Shown here: piece by piece, positions 1 through 4,972 of the stretch
Layout of the letters: each line of letters begins with the position of its first letter
Position numbering within the stretch: the stretch's first letter is position 1
Source: Lachnospiraceae bacterium
GTDB taxonomy: Bacteria; Bacillota; Clostridia; Lachnospirales; Lachnospiraceae
DNA length: 8,708 nucleotides
NCBI GenBank assembly: GCA_014804495.1
Contig: JAAUZS010000155.1
Location: 1-8,708, forward strand
Reading direction: 5' to 3'
Translations under genes and position numbers: made by a program
The notes under the pieces: model-generated
Seen by the model: only the letters and a program-made list of their open reading frames with translations
The model's database searches: none
What the model was told of the DNA's origin: nothing

Positions 1-36
1 ATTTAACTAAAGAGAACATAATATGTATAAAGCATA

Positions 37-65
37 TTGACGCACAGAAAACTGTACGTTATAAT
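37..65 (+). promoter_or_regulatory. Promoter of the yefM-yoeB operon
   Basis: A -35 box TTGACG (37-42) and a perfect -10 box TATAAT (60-65) are separated by exactly 17 bases. The first ATG of the antitoxin lies about 40 bases downstream of the -10 box, leaving a short leader that contains the ribosome binding site. One copy of a 16-base repeat fills the spacer and another begins just after the -10 box, so this strong promoter is probably repressed by its own gene products. Confidence 0.85.
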
Positions 66-87
66 TAAAGTACAGAAAATTGTACGT
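44..87 (+). promoter_or_regulatory. Paired operator repeats over the yefM promoter
   Basis: The sequence ACAGAAAACTGTACGT (44-59) recurs with one change as ACAGAAAATTGTACGT (72-87), 28 bases apart. Each copy has dyad character (ACAG-N4-CTGT in the first, TACA-N6-TGTA in the second). The region carries three GTAC cores at 54, 70 and 82, the last two 12 bases apart. YefM-YoeB complexes are known to bind paired TGTACA-type palindromes at their own promoters. The position over the spacer and transcription start fits that role. Binding here is inferred. Confidence 0.7.
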
Positions 88-106
88 CATAGTCGAGAGG
101 GGTTTC

Positions 107-373
107 ATGATGTTAGCAGTAAATTATACAAATCTTCGTGAAAATATGAAAATGTATATGGATAAAGTAACGGATGATTACGAAACAATGATTGTTACAA
201 GAAAAGATAATAAGAATGTGGTTATGATATCTGAAGAATCTTATAACAATCTCATAGAAAATATTTATGTTATGGGTAACAAAGCAAATTATGATTGGTT
301 GATGAAGGGTAAGGCACAATTAGAAAATGGTCAGTTTGCTGTTCATGAGTTATTTGAGGTAGAAGATGAATAA
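107..373 (+). CDS. yefM: Type II antitoxin, YefM/Phd family
   Basis: This 88-residue protein is the antitoxin of a YefM-YoeB pair. It should neutralise the YoeB ribonuclease by direct binding and, alone or in complex, repress the operon. The N-terminal half (VNYTNLRENMKMYMDKV, then IVTRKDNKNVVMISEESYNNL) matches the Phd/YefM DNA-binding and dimerisation fold. The acidic C-terminus (ending ELFEVEDE) is the usual toxin-wrapping tail. The start is set at ATG 107 (a second ATG follows at 110) because GAGAGGGG at 95-102 is well placed. An in-frame TTG at 80 would fall inside the operator repeat and is unlikely. The stop overlaps the toxin start by 8 bases, the normal translationally coupled order. 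Identification is confident; the exact choice between ATG 107 and 110 is not. Confidence 0.93.
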   Translation: MMLAVNYTNLRENMKMYMDKVTDDYETMIVTRKDNKNVVMISEESYNNLIENIYVMGNKANYDWLMKGKAQLENGQFAVHELFEVEDE

Positions 374-629
374 GATATTTGCAGATACCGGATGGGAAGA
401 TTATCTTTATTGGCAGACAGAAGATAGAAAAACCCTTAAAAAGATTAATCAATTAGTTAATGATATTGCTCGAAATGGTAACGAAGGTCTCGGAAAACCG
501 GAACCGTTAAGCGGAAATTTATCAGGTTATTGGAGTAGACGTATTAATGATAAAGACAGATTGATTTATAGAACAGATGATAATAATATCTATATTTTAG
601 CATGTCGATATCATTACGGGGAAAAATAA
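366..629 (+). CDS. yoeB: YoeB family mRNA interferase toxin
   Basis: This 87-residue protein has the RelE/YoeB fold and should cut mRNA in the ribosomal A site, halting translation when free of YefM. It is close to the Escherichia coli protein in length and motifs: WEDYLYWQ (10-17), a GKPEPL segment (43-48), GYWSRRI (54-60), RLIYR (65-69) and the terminal ACRYHY (79-84). The residues known to matter in YoeB line up at the same numbers here: Glu46, Arg59, Arg65, His83 and Tyr84. The toxin therefore looks intact and active. The start ATG lies inside the end of yefM, with GAGG at 356-359 as ribosome binding site. Three extra residues (GEK) follow the family's usual end. No convincing terminator follows the stop. 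Confidence 0.95.
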   Translation: MNKIFADTGWEDYLYWQTEDRKTLKKINQLVNDIARNGNEGLGKPEPLSGNLSGYWSRRINDKDRLIYRTDDNNIYILACRYHYGEK

Positions 630-677
630 ATGTATTCCTTACATCTGGCATAAAATAGAGTCACCAAGTCTACAACC

Positions 678-824
678 TTATCTTTTCCGATTAACCGGCT
701 GTATTCCTTCTTTTCTTTTTTTTTTCGCCTGATTCTGATTTTCAGGCGTAACCTTCTGGGTTATACTGTTGAATTTATCATGATTTTTTTGTTCCTGAAT
801 CTGCTCTTGCGTTTTTTTGTCCAT
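678..824 (-). CDS. Small lysine/glutamine-rich hypothetical protein (48 aa)
   Basis: On the complementary strand an ATG at 824 opens a 48-residue frame ending with TAA at 678. A strong GGAGGTG ribosome binding site lies at 841-835, about 10 bases before the start. The product is very hydrophilic, starts MDKKTQEQIQEQ, contains a KKKRKEG stretch and ends NRKR. No hydrophobic core or known domain is visible. It may be disordered or bind nucleic acid, but I do not recognise the family. The 26-aa ORF upstream on the same strand ends 4 bases before this ATG, which suggests translational coupling. The gene lies opposite in direction to both flanking toxin-antitoxin modules and has no visible promoter of its own, so it may be a relic. 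A real short gene is favoured by the ribosome binding site. Confidence 0.5.
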   Translation of the reverse strand: MDKKTQEQIQEQKNHDKFNSITQKVTPENQNQAKKKRKEGIQPVNRKR

Positions 825-828
825 ATTT

Positions 829-909
829 TCACGTCACCTCCAAATCAGTATGTGCATAATCCAATAAACTATTCATTTCTAATTCATCTTGATGCTGCAG
901 TCGTTGCAT
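829..909 (-). pseudogene. Remnant 3' end of a minus-strand gene (26-aa frame)
   Basis: A complementary-strand frame from ATG 909 to TGA 829 encodes 26 residues: MQRLQHQDELEMN, a short linker, then ending DYAHTDLEVT. The frame is open further upstream, across the mazEF promoter, but without a usual start codon or a visible ribosome binding site for ATG 909. The amphipathic, charged text and the tight 4-base junction with the following 48-aa ORF look like the last part of a longer gene. This suggests the 5' part was lost when the mazEF module arrived. It could also be a chance frame. Confidence 0.35.
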
Positions 910-916
910 AATCTCA

Positions 917-945
917 TTGACACAGTATATACTATTGTATATACT
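917..945 (+). promoter_or_regulatory. Promoter of the mazEF operon
   Basis: A perfect -35 box TTGACA (917-922) is followed after 17 bases by a -10 box TATACT (940-945). The antitoxin start codon is about 20 bases downstream of the -10 box, leaving a very short leader with GGAGGAG at 951-957. Two GTATATAC palindromes overlap the spacer and -10 box, which implies tight autorepression. Confidence 0.85.
925..944 (+). promoter_or_regulatory. Twin palindromic operator of mazEF
   Basis: The 8-base palindrome GTATATAC occurs at 925-932 and again at 937-944. The centres are 12 bases apart, just over one helical turn, and both copies continue with TA, giving a 10-base direct repeat. The second copy covers most of the -10 box. 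MazE/PemI antitoxins bind such alternating palindromes through a swapped-hairpin AbrB fold, so this is the probable autoregulatory site. Binding is inferred. Confidence 0.7.
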
Positions 946-965
946 AAAACGGAGGAGATGATTAT

Positions 966-1211
966 ATGCAGGCAACAATCCAAAAATGGGGTAATTCACA
1001 GGGAATAAGAATACCTAAAGCATTTCTTGAAGCATTAGGTATGATGGAGAACGATATTGTTGAACTAAGCAGAGTTGACGATAATATTGTGATAAAAAAA
1101 GCCGAAAAGAAAACAGAATTGACTTTAGATGATATATTCAAAGATTATGATGGAGAAGGAGTAACAGAAGAATTTGACTGGGGTTCTCCTGTCGGAAAGG
1201 AAGTGCGGTGA
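966..1211 (+). CDS. mazE: Type II antitoxin, MazE/PemI (AbrB fold) family
   Basis: This 81-residue protein is the labile antitoxin of a MazEF/PemIK pair. The N-terminal half (QKWGNSQGIRIPKAFLEALG, residues 7-26, then DIVELSRVDDNIVIKK) is the SpoVT/AbrB-type swapped-hairpin DNA-binding domain, with the WGNSQGIRIPK signature intact. The C-terminal part (LTLDDIFKDYDG, then EEFDWGSPVGKEVR) is the acidic toxin-binding tail typical of the family. ATG 966 is chosen because GGAGGAG at 951-957 is 8 bases upstream. An ATG at 958 is in another frame. The stop codon shares its last base with the toxin start (TGATG). It probably represses its own promoter together with MazF. Confidence 0.95.
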   Translation: MQATIQKWGNSQGIRIPKAFLEALGMMENDIVELSRVDDNIVIKKAEKKTELTLDDIFKDYDGEGVTEEFDWGSPVGKEVR

Positions 1212-1537
1212 TGTATAATCCTAAGCAAGGCGATATTGTATTCTTGGATTTCAGCCCACAATCCGGACACGAACAGTCAGGAAGAAGACAGGGAGTAATT
1301 ATAAGTAATGAACAGTTTTTTATGAGAACTAAATTTGCTGTGGTGTGTCCAATTACTAATACAAGTAATAAATTCCCACTGCATATTCCTTTAGATAGTC
1401 GGACGAAGACAACAGGTGTGATTTTGACAGAGCATATGAAGTGTTTGGATGTTGTAAGCAGGAATATTCAGTTTGTGGAAAAGATGCCCGATGATTTATT
1501 AGAGAAAACATTGGCATATATAAAGGCATTTTTCTGA
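1211..1537 (+). CDS. mazF: MazF/PemK family endoribonuclease toxin
   Basis: This 108-residue protein is a sequence-specific mRNA interferase of the MazF/PemK (CcdB-like barrel) family and would arrest growth when released from MazE. Family motifs in order are GDIVFLDFSPQSGHEQSGRRQ (7-27), VICP-type strand VVCPITN (44-50) and the GVIL...MKCLDVVSR block in the second half. The catalytic-type Arg25/Arg26 and Thr49 are present. The usual Pro after the GRR motif is Gln here, and the common DQ before the second block is EH; both are mild departures. A GTG at 1208 is possible, but ATG 1211 overlaps the mazE stop by one base and has AAGGAAG just upstream. No terminator follows, so transcription may continue into the next gene. 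Confidence 0.94.
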   Translation: MYNPKQGDIVFLDFSPQSGHEQSGRRQGVIISNEQFFMRTKFAVVCPITNTSNKFPLHIPLDSRTKTTGVILTEHMKCLDVVSRNIQFVEKMPDDLLEKTLAYIKAFF

Positions 1538-1586
1538 TAACAAGAAGGAAAAGAGAACAAGAAAAGAACAAGGGAATACGTACATC

Positions 1587-3692
1587 GTGGTCATTCAAAA
1601 CATAACCCAAAAAATCTACCCTCTTCTGGTAAACAAACATACCGGAATCTCATACCGATATCATAAATTCCATGACGGCACAACAGGAATACGCAAAGTA
1701 GCATCATGGTTTTATTTGTTGTGGCTGAATTTTGCATATTATTTTCTCTTCTGTCATTTCCTCGGACGCAAACCGGAAACGGAAATGTATGAGAGTAAGC
1801 GATTAAATATAAAAATGAGCGAATCGGAAGCATATCTGAAAGCCAATCCAAATCTTTCTGTTACATCTTATGTAGATAAGCTAAAAGACTATGACGTAAT
1901 ATCGTTTGATGTTTTTGATACCCTGATTTTTCGCCCGTTTTCAGTTCCGACAGATTTATTTTTTCTGGTCGGTGAGTCATTTGAAATGATGGATTTTAAA
2001 AATATCCGTACATGGGCGGAATGGGATGCAAGGGAAAAATGTAAGAAACGAAACGGTCATATGGAGATTGGCCTTAAGGAGATTTGGGAAAACCTAGAGA
2101 AAGAAACGGGTCTGTCTGCCGAAGCAGGGATGGAAATAGAGCGGAAAATCGAGCAAAAGCTCTGCTATGCGAATCCGTTCATGCTGGAAGTCTGGAAGCA
2201 CCTCCAGTCCATGAATAAGAAGTTAATCATAGTATCTGACATGTACCTGCCCGAAATTTGTATTGCGATGATTCTGGAAAATGCAGGATTTACAGGGATA
2301 GAGAAAATTTATGTATCAAATACATATCATAAAAGCAAAGCCGAAGGCAGCTTATACCATGAAGTAATAAATGATTTTAGCGGTCTTTCAATCGCGCATG
2401 TCGGAGACAATCCTCAAAGTGATGATAAGATGGCAAGGAAATGTGGTATTACCGTTCTGCCATATCCTAATATCAATAAAAATGTCCTGCTATACCGGCC
2501 TATGGATATGTCTGCTATCGTAGGCAGCGCATATAGGGCGATTGTGAGCAGCCATCTCTATAATGGACTGCATTCTTTTGGAATGGAATACGAGTATGGT
2601 TTCATTTATGGCGGACTTTTTGTAGTTGGATATTGCAATTTTATCCATGAGTATTATAATCATCATGGACTTAACAAACTGTTATTTTTGTCACGGGATG
2701 GAGATATTTTAAAGCAGGTTTATGATTTCCTTTATCCTGATGACTCCACGGAATATGTTTACTGGTCAAGAAAAGCGGCTGTAAAACTGATGGCAAATGA
2801 GGATAGGCATGATTTTTTCAGGAGATTTCTATACCATAAGGTAAATCAGAAATATACGATTGCCCAGATACTGCATTCTATGGAACTGGATAGTCTTACG
2901 GAACAGTTGGATATAAAATCCGATGAAGAACTTACCGATAAAAATGTGCGTCTGCTTAAGCAGTTTATTGAATCAAAATGGGAGCAGGTACTTGCAGTAT
3001 ATGAGCCTCAAATTACAGCGGCAAAGAAGTACTATACGCAGGTTCTTGACAGTTGCGAAAAGGTGGCAGCAGTGGATATCGGCTGGGCAGGAAGCGGGGC
3101 GATGTCGCTTTCGCATCTGGTAGAGAAAGTCTGGAAAATTCCGTGTCAGGTAACCGGAATCATTGCCGGAACCAATACGATACATAATGCAGAGCCGGAT
3201 GCATCGGAAATCTTTTTGCAGAAAGGAAAACTGGCAGCATACCTGTATTCCCAAAGCCACAACAGGGATCTGCTTAAGAAACATGATCCTAATAAAGACT
3301 ATAATGTCTTCTGGGAACTTCTGCTGTCATCACCGACACCGCAGTTTACAGGTTTTTATGAAAGAAAGACAGGGGAGAAATCTTCTCGGTATTTGGAAGA
3401 GCTAGACATTACTCTAAATTTTGAACAAGTGCATATTGAAAATACGGCAAACGAAAATATAGGAAAAGAAGATATGAAAAAAGAAGAAATAGAAAAAGAA
3501 AGAATCCAAAAAATTCAAGAAGGCATCCTTGCTTTTGCGCACGAGTATCACAGACATTTTAAAGACTTCCCCTATATGTTCCGTATCAGCGGAAGGGATG
3601 CTTATGCCCCAATGCTTGTTGCCGCAAGCCATAATGAGCGATACTTGAAAGCGATAGAAAAGCGTTTTCATTTTGAAAAAAACATTATCTAA
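1587..3692 (+). CDS. HAD-superfamily protein, COG5610 type, surface-polymer associated
   Basis: This 701-residue protein carries a HAD-type hydrolase domain and a long C-terminal region, the arrangement of COG5610 proteins often found in polysaccharide or teichoic acid gene clusters. HAD motifs are clear: motif I ISFDVFDTL (105-113, nucleophile Asp108), motif II IIVSDMY (214-220, Ser217), a lysine in HKSKAEG (248-254) and motif IV HVGDNPQSDD (271-280). Motif I has Phe, not Asp, two residues after the nucleophile, so classical phosphatase chemistry is uncertain. Residues 41-60 are very hydrophobic and aromatic and may touch the membrane. The second half holds LLFLSRDGD (365-373) and VDIGWAGSG (496-504). 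A lysine/glutamate-rich insert lies near 619-645. The start is GTG with AGGGA 11 bases upstream; no other start codon is available upstream in frame, but ATG codons at residues 67 and 77 remain possible. Substrate unknown. Confidence 0.75.
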   Translation: MVIQNITQKIYPLLVNKHTGISYRYHKFHDGTTGIRKVASWFYLLWLNFAYYFLFCHFLGRKPETEMYESKRLNIKMSESEAYLKANPNLSVTSYVDKLKDYDVISFDVFDTLIFRPFSVPTDLFFLVGESFEMMDFKNIRTWAEWDAREKCKKRNGHMEIGLKEIWENLEKETGLSAEAGMEIERKIEQKLCYANPFMLEVWKHLQSMNKKLIIVSDMYLPEICIAMILENAGFTGIEKIYVSNTYHKSKAEGSLYHEVINDFSGLSIAHVGDNPQSDDKMARKCGITVLPYPNINKNVLLYRPMDMSAIVGSAYRAIVSSHLYNGLHSFGMEYEYGFIYGGLFVVGYCNFIHEYYNHHGLNKLLFLSRDGDILKQVYDFLYPDDSTEYVYWSRKAAVKLMANEDRHDFFRRFLYHKVNQKYTIAQILHSMELDSLTEQLDIKSDEELTDKNVRLLKQFIESKWEQVLAVYEPQITAAKKYYTQVLDSCEKVAAVDIGWAGSGAMSLSHLVEKVWKIPCQVTGIIAGTNTIHNAEPDASEIFLQKGKLAAYLYSQSHNRDLLKKHDPNKDYNVFWELLLSSPTPQFTGFYERKTGEKSSRYLEELDITLNFEQVHIENTANENIGKEDMKKEEIEKERIQKIQEGILAFAHEYHRHFKDFPYMFRISGRDAYAPMLVAASHNERYLKAIEKRFHFEKNII

Positions 3693-3732
3693 AAGAAATT
3701 AGGTGTCAAAATGTACTTATATAAAATACTGC

Positions 3733-3963
3733 TGGCAGATTGCACAAAATGTTCGCGAAGTGCCTTACGTAGGAATATGTGATTTTCTTAATATTCCGAC
3801 TAGATACCCAGCAATTTCGGGACATGGATGTCCCGAAAAGCCCGCACTGAGCCCGGACGGCGAATGGCGGGCGGTTGCGTCCTGCATTCACAGCATCATC
3901 GGAATATTTAGAAAATCCATATTCTGAAGTTAGGCGCAAGGGAACATTTTGTGCAATCTGCCA
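3733..3963. repeat. 231-bp element with long inverted-repeat arms (MITE-like or structured RNA)
   Basis: The outer 22 bases at 3733-3754 (TGGCAGATTG...AAAATGTTC) are perfectly complementary to 3942-3963. The pairing continues imperfectly inward through a block reading GAATATG-GATTTTCT-AATATTCCGA on the left arm, to 3799 on the left and 3899 on the right. The arms are thus about 65 bases each. The roughly 100-base centre is more GC-rich than the flanks. It holds a perfect 11-bp hairpin (3815-3838) and a GCCCGC/GCGGGC pair (3840-3845 with 3867-3872). No target-site duplication is evident. It fills almost the whole 332-base gap between the HAD gene and the phosphodiesterase gene. Short frames on both strands exist here but have no good ribosome binding site. 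Confidence 0.8.
3815..3838. other. Perfect hairpin in the centre of the 231-bp element
   Basis: TTTCGGGACAT (3815-3825) pairs without mismatch with ATGTCCCGAAA (3828-3838), leaving only two G bases between the arms. It is self-complementary on both strands and is followed by AGCCCGC, not a T run, so it is not an ordinary terminator on the + strand. It is probably a structural part of the surrounding element. Confidence 0.75.
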
Positions 3964-4024
3964 TCTCAGTTCGAAAAAGGCACAGTAAATTTATACATCA
4001 TTGGAAAGGCAGCATTAAAAAAGT

Positions 4025-4867
4025 ATGATAATCCCAAAAATAATTATAATAATAACAATATGCATTATAATTCTACTATTGCTATATTTCCTAATGATTA
4101 TGCCGCGTATATTCAACAAACCGCAAAAAACCCCCTATATGGGAGTATTATATGCACACCGCGGACTGCACAATAACAAAACCGAAGCGCCTGAAAATTC
4201 CATGAAAGCGTTTAGGATGGCAGTGGATGCCGGATACGGAATAGAATTGGATGTGCAGCTTACTAAGGACGGGATTCCGGTTATTTTCCACGATTTTACC
4301 TTGGAACGGATGTGCGGCGTATCAGGAAAAATTGAAGATATGACTTATGAGCAGCTACATCAGCTGTCTTTGCTGGATACAGAGGAAAAAATACCGACAC
4401 TTAAGGAATTTTTAGAGATGGCAGCAGGTAAGGTTCCGTTGATAGTGGAGCTGAAAATAGAGTGGACGAATCTGGCATTGTGCCCGGTCGTGGATAAGAT
4501 GCTCTCGGAATATGAAGGCGTTTACTGCATCGAATCTTTTAATCCGCTCGCCCTGCTATGGTATCGCAGAAATCATAGGGAAGTTATGAGAGGGCAGTTG
4601 TCTACGAATTTCAGACTGGATGGCAGTTATAAGAATATATTTTATTTTCTGCTGACACACCTTCTTACTAACTGCATTACCGGTCCGGATTTTATTGCCT
4701 ATAACTGTCAGTTCAAGAGTGAACCCGGAAGGAGAATCTGCCGGAAATTATATAGAAATCTGGCGGTAGCATGGACCGTAAAAAGTCAGAAGCAGTTAGA
4801 AAGTCTTAAAGAGGATTTTGATTTGTTCATTTTCGACAGTTTTGTTCCTGATAATGCAAAAAATTAA
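4025..4867 (+). CDS. Membrane-anchored glycerophosphodiester phosphodiesterase
   Basis: This 280-residue protein belongs to the GDPD (GlpQ/UgpQ-like) TIM-barrel family, which hydrolyses glycerophosphodiesters to glycerol 3-phosphate and an alcohol. Residues 4-27 form one very hydrophobic isoleucine/leucine segment, a likely membrane anchor, with the catalytic domain after it. Family residues are visible: AHRG (44-47, His45 and Arg46), PENS (56-59), ELD (74-76), KDGIPVIFHD (81-90, second catalytic His89), VELK (141-144, metal ligand Glu142), ESF (170-172) and AWTV (249-252). The protein looks complete. The start ATG is chosen because it includes the membrane segment. The nearest Shine-Dalgarno-like run, GGAAAGG at 4003-4009, is 15 bases away, which is long. 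Substrate could be deacylated phospholipid or a glycerol phosphate polymer; the HAD neighbour hints at the surface but does not prove it. Confidence 0.88.
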   Translation: MIIPKIIIIITICIIILLLLYFLMIMPRIFNKPQKTPYMGVLYAHRGLHNNKTEAPENSMKAFRMAVDAGYGIELDVQLTKDGIPVIFHDFTLERMCGVSGKIEDMTYEQLHQLSLLDTEEKIPTLKEFLEMAAGKVPLIVELKIEWTNLALCPVVDKMLSEYEGVYCIESFNPLALLWYRRNHREVMRGQLSTNFRLDGSYKNIFYFLLTHLLTNCITGPDFIAYNCQFKSEPGRRICRKLYRNLAVAWTVKSQKQLESLKEDFDLFIFDSFVPDNAKN

Positions 4868-4909
4868 CTGGAAAATAATTAAAAAAATGGTGCGTATTGC
4901 CAAAAGATA

Positions 4910-4918
4910 TGGTATATT
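4910..4918 (+). promoter_or_regulatory. Probable extended -10 promoter element of ppdK
   Basis: TGGTATATT (4910-4918) fits an extended -10 box (TGn followed by TATATT). No good -35 box stands 17 bases upstream, which is acceptable for extended -10 promoters. It lies about 55 bases before the ppdK start, in the 105-base gap after the phosphodiesterase gene. No terminator hairpin is visible in that gap, so read-through is also possible. Confidence 0.5.
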
Positions 4919-4972
4919 TATTGATAGAGTTACTAGCATCTATTTATGATTATATGAAAGAAGGAGAGAACT

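Noticed and set aside
80..106. TTG-initiated N-terminal extension of the YefM antitoxin
   Set aside because: It would begin inside the second operator repeat. The GAGAGGGG ribosome binding site at 95-102 points to ATG 107 or 110.
630..644. Short inverted repeat ATGTA/TACAT after yoeB as a terminator
   Set aside because: It has only five AT-rich pairs and no T run, so it is too weak.
726..748. Perfect 7-bp hairpin CGCCTGA/TCAGGCG considered as a terminator
   Set aside because: The T run lies upstream of it on the + strand and becomes an A run downstream on the - strand, so neither direction has the T tail a terminator needs. It is inside the 48-aa ORF.
1555..1572. Direct repeat GAACAAG (1555-1561 and 1566-1572) between mazF and the HAD gene
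   Set aside because: It is a seven-base repeat in a purine-rich stretch, likely chance, with no sign of a target duplication or regulatory site.
3703..3927. Open frame of 74 aa on the + strand over the 231-bp element
   Set aside because: It starts with GTG without a good ribosome binding site and runs through the inverted-repeat arm and hairpins. Its text reflects palindromic DNA with no visible protein domain.
3706..3939. Open frame of 77 aa on the - strand over the same element
   Set aside because: It mirrors the + strand frame across the inverted repeat, has no recognisable domain, and is best explained by the repeat itself.
3969..3997. Possible promoter TTCGAA...TATACA before the phosphodiesterase gene
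   Set aside because: The -10-like TATACA is fair, but the -35-like sequence is poor and the spacing is 16, so it cannot be supported from sequence alone.
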